A DNA stretch of 64,000 nucleotides from Glaciecola blandensis (GCF_031846165.1 NZ_JAVRIE010000004.1:62001-126000), one strand, 5' to 3'. Positions 35,049-45,364 are shown, counted from the stretch's first letter. The notes: generated by a model not told the origin, from the letters alone. Numbers and translations are program-made.

Positions 35049-35785
35049 CAGTTGCCTCCTTGCTTATTGTTAAGGTTTAAATAAAACTCGGCGAGTGATA
35101 AATCACTAGGGCGTGTTATTTTTATATTGCTAGACCGCCCTTCGACCAGTTTTACTTTTGTACCAATGTGCTCCATCGCTGAAGCTTCATCAGTCATTTT
35201 TATTTTATCTTGTTGTGCTTGCTCGATAGCATGCAAGAGTTCTTTTAGCGGAAAAAACTGTGGCGTTTGTGCTTGCCATAATCTTGTTCTATCAACTGTG
35301 CGCTGAACGTGAGGGGCTTCAATATCATCACTTAAATCGCTCGATAACTTCAAAGTATCGGATACTGGAGTAGCTAGGATCCCACCAACAGAATGCGCTT
35401 GTATAGCCAATAAATCGTCTATTTCGTCGTGGCTGACACAGGGCCTTGCAGCATCGTGAACCAACACCCAGTCATTGTCGCTTTGCGCATTAGTGGCCAG
35501 ACAAGCACGCAAACCACTTAGCACAGAGTCAACTCGTTCATCGCCACCTACACAAGTGAATACCTGCGGAGAGTCCGCGCATTTCAGTGTGGAGAATTGT
35601 GTATCATCGGGGTGCAAAACAACCACCACTGATTTAATACGTGAGTGACTCAGTAGAGCAGCAATAGTGTGCTCAATCACAGTTTTGCCAGCAATCTGTA
35701 AATATTGCTTTGGAATACTCGCTTGCATTCTACTGCCGATGCCGGCAGCAGGGAGAACTACTGTATAGGAATTTACTGCTTTCAC
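35048..35785 (-). CDS. ispD: 2-C-methyl-D-erythritol 4-phosphate cytidylyltransferase
   Basis: A 245-residue nucleotidyltransferase that joins MEP to CMP in isoprenoid synthesis. It has the N-terminal CTP-binding signature LPAAGIGSRM, VLVHDAARPC and the C-terminal KITRPSDLSLAE. It follows ftsB by 15 bases and overlaps ispF by one base. Confidence 0.98.
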   Translation of the reverse strand: MKAVNSYTVVLPAAGIGSRMQASIPKQYLQIAGKTVIEHTIAALLSHSRIKSVVVVLHPDDTQFSTLKCADSPQVFTCVGGDERVDSVLSGLRACLATNAQSDNDWVLVHDAARPCVSHDEIDDLLAIQAHSVGGILATPVSDTLKLSSDLSDDIEAPHVQRTVDRTRLWQAQTPQFFPLKELLHAIEQAQQDKIKMTDEASAMEHIGTKVKLVEGRSSNIKITRPSDLSLAEFYLNLNNKQGGN

Positions 35786-35800
35786 GTATACGACTACTTA

Positions 35801-36085
35801 TTATGGTTCTTGAGGTAAAATACGGTAAAAGGTTTCACCTTCTTTTATTAGTCCTAACTCATTCCTTGCTCGCTCTTCAATTGACTCTAGGCCAAGTTGA
35901 AGATCGTCTATATCTGCTTGTAAAAGTGCGTTTCGCTGCTTCAAATTCGCATTTTGTTGTTTTAGCTCTTGGACTTGTAGGTCCATGGCTCGATAGTCAG
36001 CAATACTATTTTTACCAAACCACAGCCGAACTTGCAGCATAGCCAGCAATGCTATCAATATGATTACCAACCATCTATTGCGCAT
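35801..36085 (-). CDS. ftsB: Cell division protein FtsB
   Basis: A 94-residue bitopic protein: a short cytoplasmic N-terminus, one membrane helix (about 4-21, WLVIILIALLAMLQVRLW), and a periplasmic coiled coil (about 30-75) of the FtsB/DivIC family ending in LGLIKEGETFYRI. It forms the FtsQBL complex that gates septal peptidoglycan synthesis. It is first in the ftsB-ispD-ispF-truD series. Confidence 0.95.
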   Translation of the reverse strand: MRNRWLVIILIALLAMLQVRLWFGKNSIADYRAMDLQVQELKQQNANLKQRNALLQADIDDLQLGLESIEERARNELGLIKEGETFYRILPQEP

Positions 36086-36127
36086 AATGCTTCCTCGAAT
36101 AAGGCCGAACGTCGACGCTATATTTTC

Positions 36128-37891
36128 TTACTTTTTAAATAACTTGTCGCCTAATTTATCAAGCAACTCATCTTTTTTCTTATCAATAGCAGAATCCATT
36201 TGCGATTTAAGCAACTCGTTAAGACTTTCTGTATCACCTTGTGCTGCAGACAATAATGCGTCTACTGATGCGAGTTGTTCCGTCGAGCTACCTAATTGGT
36301 CCGCTACTTTTTGATTTAACTTACTTTTTAATTCGCCCAGCTTGCCGGAGCTCTCTCCACTCAAGCCTTGCGTGAATGATTGTAACATTTTTTTATCTAA
36401 GTCAGATTTTACTTTAATTGAAGGACTAGACAAGCTACCTGAAAAGTTCGTATTCAAGCTCAGTTCACTCAGACCTGACACAATTTCTGCCATTGCGCTG
36501 GTCAAGTCATTCTGACCCGTCGCTGACATAGATAAAGCGCTCAAGTCAAAGATGGAAGAACCAGATAACTTCCCATCTACAATTTCAATCCCACCTGTGC
36601 TGGCTAAGAGACCAGACTTCAGCATGGCGGTGAGTTTTTGTTTTGACTCTTCAGGGACCAATTCAACTGCTTTTAAAGCCAAACCTTGAATATCCCATTG
36701 CTGACTAGAGTTCACTTTACCTGCGAGAATCTCGAAAGTACCGTTTAAGTCAATGCTGTTCCATTGCTCAGCTTTACTAGAATTAATCAAAAAAGTAGTG
36801 GGTTGACCAACTCTACCATGCTGGTCAGTGATATTTACCCACGTTGAGGCAATGCTCTCATCTTGCCACTTTATATTGACCAACGCTTTTTTGATCCATA
36901 CATTGGGTAGGCCATCATCCGCTGCAGGGTCTACAGTCTCTTCCTCTGTTTCGCTTTGTGAATTCGCTAGCATATCAATTGCTGCAAGTAATCCTTGCGT
37001 ATAAATTTTAGCTTTATCACCGAATAAGTGTTGGGTTACTTGACCTATTGCCCCTTCGTCACCCGCAACTAAGCCTTTGAGCAAATCGAAGTCTTCACCT
37101 GGAGCGGCTTTTAGGGCTGCGACTGAACTTGCACTGGCAGCTTTCGCTTCTTTCGCTAAGGCGACAAACTCGTTGATTTTGGCTTTATCTGCTTTTATCG
37201 ATTCTTTAATCTCATCAAATTCTTTCTTGGCGGCTGCCAGAGCAACAGGGTCTTTATAATTTGTCTCTTTCAGCGCTTTTAGCTTTTCTTTGTATGTGGC
37301 GAGCTTTTCTTTATTCGGTAGCGCATCGTATTTTTCTTTTAAAGGCGTCTTGTACTTTTCAACGACTTCGCTGGCTTCGGCTACTGCAGCACTTGTTTTT
37401 AGCGGTGAGTTATTAAGAACATCGTCAACACTTGGCAAGTCTTCCAGTGTTGGAAACGCGAACGTAGATGCTTGAGCATCGGTTTGTGCATAAACAGCAC
37501 CTTCTGAGGCTCTTTTTGTATCAAACTCGACATCTTGCACGATGAGCTCTTCGACAATCAGCTTTTTACCAAGCAATGGAAGGAGATCCACGTCTGCTTT
37601 GATCATGCCTACTTCAACTTTATTTCGACTAGGCATGTTGTTATCGGTGGCTTGCACTCTAATCATACTGATGCCGAATGGGAAAAGGCTATGGTCAACT
37701 TCTTCAATGTTCACCTCTGCACCCGATGCGTCGCCAAGAGCACTTTGCGCCAAGCTTTTTAATAGTGGGTTTGCAAATAGAAAATAAAGGACGAAAAGAG
37801 CAGCCACAATGCCCAAGGGGATGACAATCCAAAGTGATACTTTTCCTGACTGTGACCAAACATTTACTGAACGAGAAAGACGCTGATGCAT
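36128..37891 (-). CDS. AsmA-like conserved envelope protein (TIGR03545-type)
   Basis: A protein of about 587 residues with an N-terminal membrane helix (LWIVIPLGIVAALFVLYFLF) and a long periplasmic region. An early AsmA-like portion (GAEVNIEEVDHSLFPFGISM, LLGKKLIVEELIVQDVEF) is followed by a Lys/Glu/Ala-rich coiled coil (about 170-280) and beta-rich repeats with Ser-Leu patterns. It resembles the uncharacterised gammaproteobacterial TIGR03545 family; function is unknown, possibly in lipid transport or the envelope. The start at 37891 is chosen because AAGGA lies eight bases upstream; the frame runs to 37978 without one. It is upstream of ftsB with a 42-base gap. Confidence 0.7.
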   Translation of the reverse strand: MHQRLSRSVNVWSQSGKVSLWIVIPLGIVAALFVLYFLFANPLLKSLAQSALGDASGAEVNIEEVDHSLFPFGISMIRVQATDNNMPSRNKVEVGMIKADVDLLPLLGKKLIVEELIVQDVEFDTKRASEGAVYAQTDAQASTFAFPTLEDLPSVDDVLNNSPLKTSAAVAEASEVVEKYKTPLKEKYDALPNKEKLATYKEKLKALKETNYKDPVALAAAKKEFDEIKESIKADKAKINEFVALAKEAKAASASSVAALKAAPGEDFDLLKGLVAGDEGAIGQVTQHLFGDKAKIYTQGLLAAIDMLANSQSETEEETVDPAADDGLPNVWIKKALVNIKWQDESIASTWVNITDQHGRVGQPTTFLINSSKAEQWNSIDLNGTFEILAGKVNSSQQWDIQGLALKAVELVPEESKQKLTAMLKSGLLASTGGIEIVDGKLSGSSIFDLSALSMSATGQNDLTSAMAEIVSGLSELSLNTNFSGSLSSPSIKVKSDLDKKMLQSFTQGLSGESSGKLGELKSKLNQKVADQLGSSTEQLASVDALLSAAQGDTESLNELLKSQMDSAIDKKKDELLDKLGDKLFKK

Positions 37892-38179
37892 ATAACAATC
37901 CTTATTACACGAAGATAATTTTGGTTGATTTGCTTTTGAGCTAACAAAAAGCATAGAAGAAACGCTCAAAAATAACAAAGAACAACCGCTATGAACATCA
38001 TACAGAATAAGCGTTGAACAACCAATCTATAGTGCAAATTGATATCAAATTAATAGGCTCTGTTTCCTTTTAAAGACAGTCAAATGAAAAAAAGTATTCA
38101 CAAAGGTAGTTTTTGCTTTCAATTGCGATTATCGTACGGGCAAATTGTAACCCTGCTGAACTTACTTTGAGGTCTTTCA

Positions 38180-41100
38180 ATGTTAGTGAACAATAGTATT
38201 CAAAATGTTTGTCCAATCCGTCAAAAAATTCGCGAGTTTTACCGTATCAATGAATCGGAGGCGATTGACCATATTTTGCCTGAAGCGGAAGTCAACATGG
38301 CGGCTCGCAGTCGCGCATGGGAGCGGGCACGCAGAATGGTATTGCAAATTCGCAGGGAGCAAGAAGGACACGGCGGTGTTGATGCACTGCTAAATGAATA
38401 TTCACTATCGACAGCAGAGGGTGTGGTATTAATGTGTCTTGCTGAAGCTTTGCTTCGAGTACCAGACAAACACACTCAAGAAGAGCTCATTCGTGACAAA
38501 TTGTCTAAAGGTGAATGGACACCTCACTTAGGTAATAGTGACTCGATATTTGTGAATGCTTCTGCCTGGGGTTTATTGTTTACTGGCAGTATGGTGAATT
38601 ACGCAGATAAACGTAAGTCTGAGCAGTTTGGCCTATTGAAGAAAACCATGGGCCGCTTGGGTGAGCCAGTGATCCGCCGAGCGATGAAAATAGCCATGAA
38701 AGTCATGGGCCGACAGTTCGTGATGGGCGAAAGTATCGAAGACGCGGTAGAACGTGCTGCTGAAAAAGAAACACAAGGCTATGTTTACTCTTATGACATG
38801 TTGGGCGAGGGTGCTCGCACAATGCGCGACGCCGACCGTTACTATGACGCCTATGTGAAAGCCATTGAAGTCATAGGTAAAGCAGCGAAAGGTCGTGGGC
38901 CTCGCTTAAGTCCGGGCATTTCAGTAAAACTATCAGCTATTCATCCACGCTACGATTTTGCGAAATATGAGCGTGTTATGGAAGAAATCCCAGCCAAGCT
39001 AAAAGCACTGTGTCTTATGGCAAAGAAATACGATATCGGCCTAACGGTTGATGCTGAAGAGTCTGAGCGTTTAGATATTTCTTTGGATATCATTGAAAAG
39101 GTGTATAGCGATGAAGATCTTGCAGGTTGGGACGGCTTCGGCTTAGCGGTTCAGTCATACCAAAAACGCGCTATTTTTGTGATTGATTGGCTGCGTGATA
39201 TTAGCTTAAAAGTCGGTCGTAAAATTATGGTGCGTTTAGTCAAAGGCGCCTACTGGGATACAGAAATAAAGCATTCTCAGCAGGGAGGTTTTGATGACTT
39301 TCCTGTGTTTACCCGCAAAACGTCAACGGATGTTTCTTATCACGCCTGCGCTAACAGATTATTGGCTTACAGAGATTCTATCTACCCTCAATTCGCGACC
39401 CACAACGCCTACACCGCCTCAGTCATTATTGAACTGGCTGGCGATGATAAAGAAGGTTTTGAATTCCAATGTTTGCATGGCATGGGCGACTCCTTATACG
39501 ACCAAGTCGTAACAGAAGACAATATTCAGTGTCGTGTTTATGCACCGGTCGGGATACATGAAGACTTGTTGGCTTATTTAGTTCGTCGTTTATTAGAAAA
39601 TGGGGCTAATTCATCCTTCGTGAATGCCATAGTGGATGATAGCCAACCGGTTGAAGCGCTACTTGAAGATCCTGTTGAAAGAACGCAGCGGCTGCAAGTA
39701 CGTGAAAATCGTCAAATCGCCATGCCTATCGACTTGTATCAGCCAGCTCGTGTTAATTCTCGTGGTTTTGATATTTATGATGTGACAGAAACGCAGAACT
39801 TTTCATTTAGACTTGACCGCTGGTTCAAGGAATACACTCGACAGCTTTCAGAACTTGAAACTGATAGCGATGACGTGATTGTAGTGAAGAACCCTGCCTT
39901 ACTCGATGAAGTCGTCGGTTACCATAAGTTGCATACGAAAGAGCAAATGGCAGAGATGTTGTCGCGCACGAGCAAAGCCGCTGAGTCATGGTCTCAAGTA
40001 CCGGTAGACGAAAGAGCCGAGTTATTGATGCGAACAGCAGATATCCTCGAACGCCATATGGATGAACTTATTGGTTTGTGCATAAAAGAAGCTGGCAAAA
40101 TAACGCAAGACAGCATTGATGAAGTCAGAGAGGCTGTGGACTTCTGTCGCTATTATGCGGTTGAAGCACAACGCTTAGATCCTCAAGACCGTCTAGTGCC
40201 ACGCGGCACTATCTTGTGTATTAGCCCATGGAACTTCCCGTTGGCCATTTTCTTAGGACAAGTCGCAGCGGCCTTAGTGACGGGCAATACCGTCATGGCC
40301 AAGCCAGCAGAACAAACTAGCTTAATAGCAAAGCGTGCTTTGGAACTGATGATCTCAGTAGGCTTGCCAGAAGATGTGGTCAACCTTGTTGTCGCGCGTG
40401 GTCCTGATGTGGGAGAAGTCCTGTTACCGGATGAGCGCATTCAAGGTGTCATGTTCACTGGTTCTACCCAAACCGGTACCTTGATCTCTCAAATTCTCGC
40501 TGAACGAGGGACTGAGCAAGTCCCCTTGATTGCGGAAACGGGTGGTCAAAACTGTATGATTGTCGATTCAACGGCTTTACCAGAACAAGTCGTGGACGAT
40601 GTGGTGATGTCTGGTTTCCAAAGCGCTGGACAACGCTGTAGTGCGTTAAGAGTGCTATTCGTTCAAGAAGATATTGCAGATGATGTGACTGACATGATTG
40701 TCGGTGCGATGAAAGAACTGAGCCTAGGCGATCCCTCTAAACTCTCAACCGATATCGGACCGGTTATCGATGAAAAAGCCTTATCTTCATTAACTAGCCA
40801 TGTTGAAGCAATGGAAGGCAAAGCGAAGTTGATCTACAAATGCGATATGCCAAGTGAAAATGGTACTTTCTTTGCTCCTCATCTGTTTGAAATTGACAAT
40901 ATTGATGTACTGGAGCGCGAAGTATTTGGTCCTTGTGTACACATTATTCGCTTCAAGGGAAAAAATATCGATAAGGTTATTGAGCAAATTAACGGCACTG
41001 GTTTTGGGCTAACAATGGGCATTCATTCGCGTATTGAAGAGAGAGCTAACGAATTAGCTAGACTCTCCAGAGCGGGTAACGTTTATATCAATCGTAATAT

Positions 41101-41983
41101 GATTGGTGCAATAGTGGGTGTGCAGCCTTTCGGCGGACGAGGCCTTTCTGGAACAGGTCCTAAAGCTGGCGGTCCAAACTACTTACCACGATTAATGAAA
41201 GAAAAAGCGACGCCAAAAGATGCCTCACAAATCGATAAATATGAAGACGATAAAGCGATTTTGAGTGACGACACAGCCGTTGCTGAAGCAAATGATCTGA
41301 TGGACGCAGCAGTGGGCATTGAAAACAAGTGGAGACTGTCTGCTCTCAATGACCGTGTTTCGTTTGTACGTCAACTATTGGCAAAAGTAGCCAACGTAGA
41401 AAGCGTTGAAGAACTCGCCGATGACTTGAACAAAACTTTAGCAACAGCAAGAACCCAGTTGATAGCAATCGAACGTCGCTTGAAATCGCCCATGCAACTA
41501 CCTGGACCAACTGGGGAGTCAAATACTCTACATCTTGAGCCGCGTGGCATATTGGTTTGTTTCGCAGATAAAGACGTTACGTTTGAATATTGGACACTGT
41601 CTATCGTAACTGCACTTGCAACCGGTAATACCGTTATCTCTGTGGTCTCAGATTTATTTTATGACGAAGCATGCACTTTTAGAGATAAGCTAGCGAGTAC
41701 TGGGGCGCCCAATCATGTATTCCAAGTGGCTAAACTACGTCACTTAGAGGCCTTATTGGTGCATGAAAACCTTGCCGGTGTGGTTATCGACAGTAACACC
41801 GATCGAAGTGCCCATATATCGGCAAAACTGGCTGAGCGTCAAGGCGCAATATTACCGGTTATTACAGCTGAATATAATGACAACCTGATACAACGTTTAG
41901 TGACTGAGAAAACAATCAGTATTGATACTACGGCCTCGGGCGGTAATACCTCATTGATGACCATGGTAGAGGATGACGATTAA
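38180..41983 (+). CDS. putA: Bifunctional proline dehydrogenase / delta-1-pyrroline-5-carboxylate dehydrogenase
   Basis: A 1267-residue PutA that oxidises proline to glutamate. The N-terminal arm and the FAD-dependent PRODH barrel (about 120-470) contain MVRLVKGAYWDTEIK. The P5C dehydrogenase (about 570-1030) has ILCISPWNFPLAIFLGQ and the catalytic Cys820 in SAGQRCSALR. The C-terminal 200 residues look like a degenerate ALDH-superfamily domain (EPRGILVCFADKDVTFEYW). There is no N-terminal ribbon-helix-helix, so this form is not the autorepressing E. coli type (1320 residues). GAGG lies eight bases before the ATG. It is divergent from the envelope-protein gene. Confidence 0.97.
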   Translation: MLVNNSIQNVCPIRQKIREFYRINESEAIDHILPEAEVNMAARSRAWERARRMVLQIRREQEGHGGVDALLNEYSLSTAEGVVLMCLAEALLRVPDKHTQEELIRDKLSKGEWTPHLGNSDSIFVNASAWGLLFTGSMVNYADKRKSEQFGLLKKTMGRLGEPVIRRAMKIAMKVMGRQFVMGESIEDAVERAAEKETQGYVYSYDMLGEGARTMRDADRYYDAYVKAIEVIGKAAKGRGPRLSPGISVKLSAIHPRYDFAKYERVMEEIPAKLKALCLMAKKYDIGLTVDAEESERLDISLDIIEKVYSDEDLAGWDGFGLAVQSYQKRAIFVIDWLRDISLKVGRKIMVRLVKGAYWDTEIKHSQQGGFDDFPVFTRKTSTDVSYHACANRLLAYRDSIYPQFATHNAYTASVIIELAGDDKEGFEFQCLHGMGDSLYDQVVTEDNIQCRVYAPVGIHEDLLAYLVRRLLENGANSSFVNAIVDDSQPVEALLEDPVERTQRLQVRENRQIAMPIDLYQPARVNSRGFDIYDVTETQNFSFRLDRWFKEYTRQLSELETDSDDVIVVKNPALLDEVVGYHKLHTKEQMAEMLSRTSKAAESWSQVPVDERAELLMRTADILERHMDELIGLCIKEAGKITQDSIDEVREAVDFCRYYAVEAQRLDPQDRLVPRGTILCISPWNFPLAIFLGQVAAALVTGNTVMAKPAEQTSLIAKRALELMISVGLPEDVVNLVVARGPDVGEVLLPDERIQGVMFTGSTQTGTLISQILAERGTEQVPLIAETGGQNCMIVDSTALPEQVVDDVVMSGFQSAGQRCSALRVLFVQEDIADDVTDMIVGAMKELSLGDPSKLSTDIGPVIDEKALSSLTSHVEAMEGKAKLIYKCDMPSENGTFFAPHLFEIDNIDVLEREVFGPCVHIIRFKGKNIDKVIEQINGTGFGLTMGIHSRIEERANELARLSRAGNVYINRNMIGAIVGVQPFGGRGLSGTGPKAGGPNYLPRLMKEKATPKDASQIDKYEDDKAILSDDTAVAEANDLMDAAVGIENKWRLSALNDRVSFVRQLLAKVANVESVEELADDLNKTLATARTQLIAIERRLKSPMQLPGPTGESNTLHLEPRGILVCFADKDVTFEYWTLSIVTALATGNTVISVVSDLFYDEACTFRDKLASTGAPNHVFQVAKLRHLEALLVHENLAGVVIDSNTDRSAHISAKLAERQGAILPVITAEYNDNLIQRLVTEKTISIDTTASGGNTSLMTMVEDDD

Positions 41984-42008
41984 CACTAGCGAAGGTAAGG
42001 TTGTAAAG

Positions 42009-42623
42009 CTATTGAAGCCCGCGATGCGCGGGCATCGATAGATTAGTCAGTATGGCTAAGGCTCTGACACCGAACGCGACAACACACCCTATTGCCACAG
42101 CATAAAGCCCCCGGATATCAAGTAGGCTGTCACAGACACAATAAGCAATTGCGCCGAGCAGAGAGGCGGTAATATAGATCTCTTTTTGGAATACCACTGG
42201 TACGTCGTTTAAAATAACGTCTCGAATAATCCCACCCAAACACGCACTGAAGACACCCATAATGACTGCCACCGGTATCTCGGCCCCTAAAGAAAGTGCT
42301 TTTTGTGCACCTAACACACTGAATAAGGCCATACCGATTGCATCTGCCCAGAGTAATGCCTTGGACTTTCGCGAGATTTGTTGAGTAGCAAAGTAAGTGA
42401 TAACAGCAGAGACACTACAAATTACCACGTAGTACCAATCTACTAGCCAAAAAACAGGGACATCGAGGATCACATCTCGGAGTGTGCCACCACCTATACC
42501 GGTAACATTACCGATGAATACAAAACCTACCCAATCCATCTTTTTCTTAGCCGCAAGTAAAGCGCCGGATACAGCAAAAGCGGCGGTGCCTGCAACGTTA
42601 ATAATAAAAAGCAAGGTGAGCAT
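42009..42623 (-). CDS. TRIC-like (UPF0126/YicG) membrane protein
   Basis: A 204-residue protein with two three-helix repeats, each bearing the Gly-rich signature: GIGGGTLRDVILD and ACLGGIIRDVILND. This is the bacterial UPF0126/TRIC family, homotrimeric cation channels; some members are linked to glycine or amino-acid uptake. AGGA precedes the ATG. It is convergent with putA. A GCCCGCG/CGCGGGC palindrome at 42017-42033 falls in its last codons and may act at the mRNA 3' end. Confidence 0.85.
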   Translation of the reverse strand: MLTLLFIINVAGTAAFAVSGALLAAKKKMDWVGFVFIGNVTGIGGGTLRDVILDVPVFWLVDWYYVVICSVSAVITYFATQQISRKSKALLWADAIGMALFSVLGAQKALSLGAEIPVAVIMGVFSACLGGIIRDVILNDVPVVFQKEIYITASLLGAIAYCVCDSLLDIRGLYAVAIGCVVAFGVRALAILTNLSMPAHRGLQ

Positions 42624-42665
42624 AAGGCTTTCCTACTTCAAGCTATTGCTTGAGGACGATGAACA

Positions 42666-43277
42666 TTAAAGAAGAGGATTTGATTTTCCGCGCTTACGAG
42701 CATACAAACCAAGTAGAAAGCCGAACAAAACACTGACCAAAGCAAGCACTGTTCCGCGAGTAAACCAACGCATTTGGTCATTGCGATCCTTTCGGTCAAT
42801 GACACGAGCAAGTTCCGCTTTTTCTTCAAGGCTCTTGGTTAGACTTCGATTCAAACTGAGGCGTTGCTTTTCAGCATCTTGACGATCGCGCTTGGCTTTT
42901 CGCATGGCGTTCAGTGCTTCATCAACTTCAATTTGTTGCTCAGCGACCCTTTCTCGGGCTTGAGTGAGTTCAGCGCGAATGGAGGGGATTCGACTCACAA
43001 ATTTAGATTCAACCCAGCCTGTGCGACCTCTATCGTCCTCTATTTGCGCATAACCCGCACTTGAATCTACTTCGAGCAATGACACCATCGTCCCCGCGGT
43101 AATTGAACCGAGTATACGAAAGTCTCTTCCGGGCCCCGCGTGTAAATAAATAAAAAGCTCGTCAGAAATATAACGAACCTCGCGTGGAGCGTCTGTTTCT
43201 TGTTCGGTTTCTTGTGCTGAACTGAGAGGAGATAACAATAGGAATACTACTGTTAAAAAGGCCAAGTTTACCTGCAT
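42666..43277 (-). CDS. SH3-domain membrane protein (YgiM-like, TIGR04211 type)
   Basis: A 203-residue protein: signal peptide (ending SSAQE), bacterial SH3 domain (about 30-97; YLHAGPGRDFRILGSITAG), a charged coiled coil (about 100-165) and a C-terminal membrane helix (TVLALVSVLFGFLLGLYA) with a basic tail. This order is characteristic of the YgiM/TIGR04211 family, tail-anchored in the inner membrane with the SH3 domain in the periplasm. Its function is poorly known. It is divergent from the CYTH-CHAD gene, a neighbour also seen in related genera. Confidence 0.85.
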   Translation of the reverse strand: MQVNLAFLTVVFLLLSPLSSAQETEQETDAPREVRYISDELFIYLHAGPGRDFRILGSITAGTMVSLLEVDSSAGYAQIEDDRGRTGWVESKFVSRIPSIRAELTQARERVAEQQIEVDEALNAMRKAKRDRQDAEKQRLSLNRSLTKSLEEKAELARVIDRKDRNDQMRWFTRGTVLALVSVLFGFLLGLYARKRGKSNPLL

Positions 43278-43434
43278 AGTTATTCGCTACACCATTTGCT
43301 GTTTTCGTGATTAACATAAATATTAGGGACTTATGCTAGTGATAACAAGTCGCTTGTTGAAAGGTTTGCGAATATTCACATTCAAAGCTATTGTAAGCAG
43401 CCTATTTAGCTGCCAAATGAACGATATATAGACC

Positions 43435-44925
43435 ATGGAAATTGAGTTAAAACTTGTTGCTGATCAAGATGCCTTAGCTACCTTTGAACGTCAAATCATG
43501 CCTAAACTGAAAGGGACATTGGAACGCGCTGCCTTCGATGTATTCAATGATTATTACGATACGCCGGAGCAATTTTTAGGGCAACGAAAAATGGGCTGTC
43601 GAGTCAGAACAGTTAACGGACAAATTGAGCAGACTATAAAAACCCAAGGCAAAGTAGAGGGAGGATTGCATCAACGGCCTGAATACAACGTTGACATTGA
43701 CTCTTCTCAACCAGACCTTGAAAAATTCGAGCGAGAAATTTGGTCCGAAGATATTAATGTTGAAGAAATTAACCGACAATTGGTGGTTCAATTTTCAACG
43801 CACTTTCATCGCGTCACTTTTGATATTAAAGAAGGTGATAATCACATTGAGTTGGTGTTTGATTCAGGTGCTGTCAAACGCCAAAACGAAAGTCTGCCGA
43901 TCAGTGAGATTGAAATAGAATTAAAAACGGGTGCACCGTCGGCACTATTCGACCTGGCTGACGAAATTAGCAAAGTAACACCGGTTCGCCTGAGTAATGT
44001 GACTAAAGCAGCCAGAGGGTATCAACTCCTCAACGGCAATATGCCTGAAACGCGGTCGTTACCAGACTTTCTGTCACTGACCAACGATGACAGCACTGAA
44101 GATGGTCTATGTAAAGCCATTGAATGCGCTCTTTCTCATTGGCAACATCATGAATATGTTTTTCTTCAAACAGGGCATCAGGGTGCCTTAACGGAAATTG
44201 CTAAAAGCGTGCACTTACTTTTACAAGGGGTTTCTTTGTATCTACCGGTTTTGCAGTGCCAAGAGCTTCTTAGTTTACACAAACAATTGCTAGTGCTGTC
44301 TGAGCAATGGAGCTGGCAAGATGACCTCCAATGTATACGTAAATTACGCTCTAAAAAAGGCCCTTTCAGCCGTCGAATCCCAAAGAACCAATCCTTATTG
44401 AGTTACTTAAATGGACGTAGAGAGGGCTTACTTAGCGTGCAATCACCTGAGCAATTACTTTTGTCTATTGAAAGTTCGCAGGTGCAATTAGGGGCGTCGC
44501 GTTTGTTGATTGAAAAACCATGGCAAGATCAAGCGACAGGTCACCAAATTCCTGTGCTTAAACATGCAAAAGGATGGTTGTCTCAGGGCTGGCAAACAGT
44601 GATGCAAAGTTTACCCGCTAAAAAAGGCATGGACCATACCAAGTATATTGCCTTAGAAGTATTGCTCAAACAGACCTTGATGACAGGGTTTTTATTGGCC
44701 GATTTATTCGCTGAAAGCCGAGGTAAATTCAGAGCGCCTTGGTTGGACCTGATTGAAGGCATTGAAGAAATTAAAGCCTTGTTATTCTTACGCAGTGTAT
44801 TAGACGAAGTGGATATAGAAGATAGTGCCGACTTAAACACTTGGATTAGCGATAAGCTAAACAGCGTTATCACAGTGATGGAGAAAAGTCGTAAAGTTGC
44901 AATGAATGCAGAAGTTTATTGGTAG
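43435..44925 (+). CDS. CYTH-CHAD domain protein, inorganic triphosphatase-like (YgiF)
   Basis: A 496-residue protein. The N-terminal CYTH tunnel domain (1-200) starts with the signature EIELK and contains the acidic/basic strands GCRVRTVNGQIEQTIKTQG and EIEIELK. The C-terminal CHAD helical domain (about 225-496) has the conserved His/Arg/Lys helices (LHKQLLVLSEQW, CIRKLRSKKGPFSRR). In E. coli, YgiF hydrolyses inorganic triphosphate; the CHAD domain binds polyphosphate. No strong ribosome site precedes the ATG. Confidence 0.88.
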   Translation: MEIELKLVADQDALATFERQIMPKLKGTLERAAFDVFNDYYDTPEQFLGQRKMGCRVRTVNGQIEQTIKTQGKVEGGLHQRPEYNVDIDSSQPDLEKFEREIWSEDINVEEINRQLVVQFSTHFHRVTFDIKEGDNHIELVFDSGAVKRQNESLPISEIEIELKTGAPSALFDLADEISKVTPVRLSNVTKAARGYQLLNGNMPETRSLPDFLSLTNDDSTEDGLCKAIECALSHWQHHEYVFLQTGHQGALTEIAKSVHLLLQGVSLYLPVLQCQELLSLHKQLLVLSEQWSWQDDLQCIRKLRSKKGPFSRRIPKNQSLLSYLNGRREGLLSVQSPEQLLLSIESSQVQLGASRLLIEKPWQDQATGHQIPVLKHAKGWLSQGWQTVMQSLPAKKGMDHTKYIALEVLLKQTLMTGFLLADLFAESRGKFRAPWLDLIEGIEEIKALLFLRSVLDEVDIEDSADLNTWISDKLNSVITVMEKSRKVAMNAEVYW

Positions 44926-45364
44926 GCTGCTAAACTATGAAAATGCAATGTCACGATGTGTTTCATCAACACTCAAGCCAACTTTAGATTTGAACCATTG
45001 TCGCCGATGATCAATCAAGCTTACCAAGACAAACGGCGACACTTGCCTGTTTTTCACGTTTTAAGTACTTAAAATTTAAACAAAAGTGAATAAATATTGT
45101 TAGCCCCCTTGAATCGTACTAATTCGCCATCACTATGGATCCTTAACCGCGAAGCGGCAGTAAGCATAAAGGTAAATTTTATGTGGATACGAGTGAGTTC
45201 TCGAACTTTTTGTTCAAGCCTTGTTCTCTAATTAATTAATCTGGTTAAGCGAATCGATTTTATTCAATTTATTTATTTATGTTTTGCGCTTATCTTTACA
45301 TCAAGCAAAACGGAACACCGTTTTAACTCTTAACATTACTTACTAAACTTAAAGGAAACGTAAT
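44926..45364. promoter_or_regulatory. Intergenic region upstream of ahpC
   Basis: About 440 bases of AT-rich DNA. It should hold the ahpC promoter and probably an OxyR site, but no certain match was made. AAGGA lies eight bases before the ahpC ATG. No tRNA, small RNA or ORF is recognised. Confidence 0.3.

Noticed and set aside
42017..42033. GCCCGCG/CGCGGGC palindrome as putA terminator
   Set aside because: It lies in the last codons of the convergent TRIC-like gene and has no U-run on either strand.
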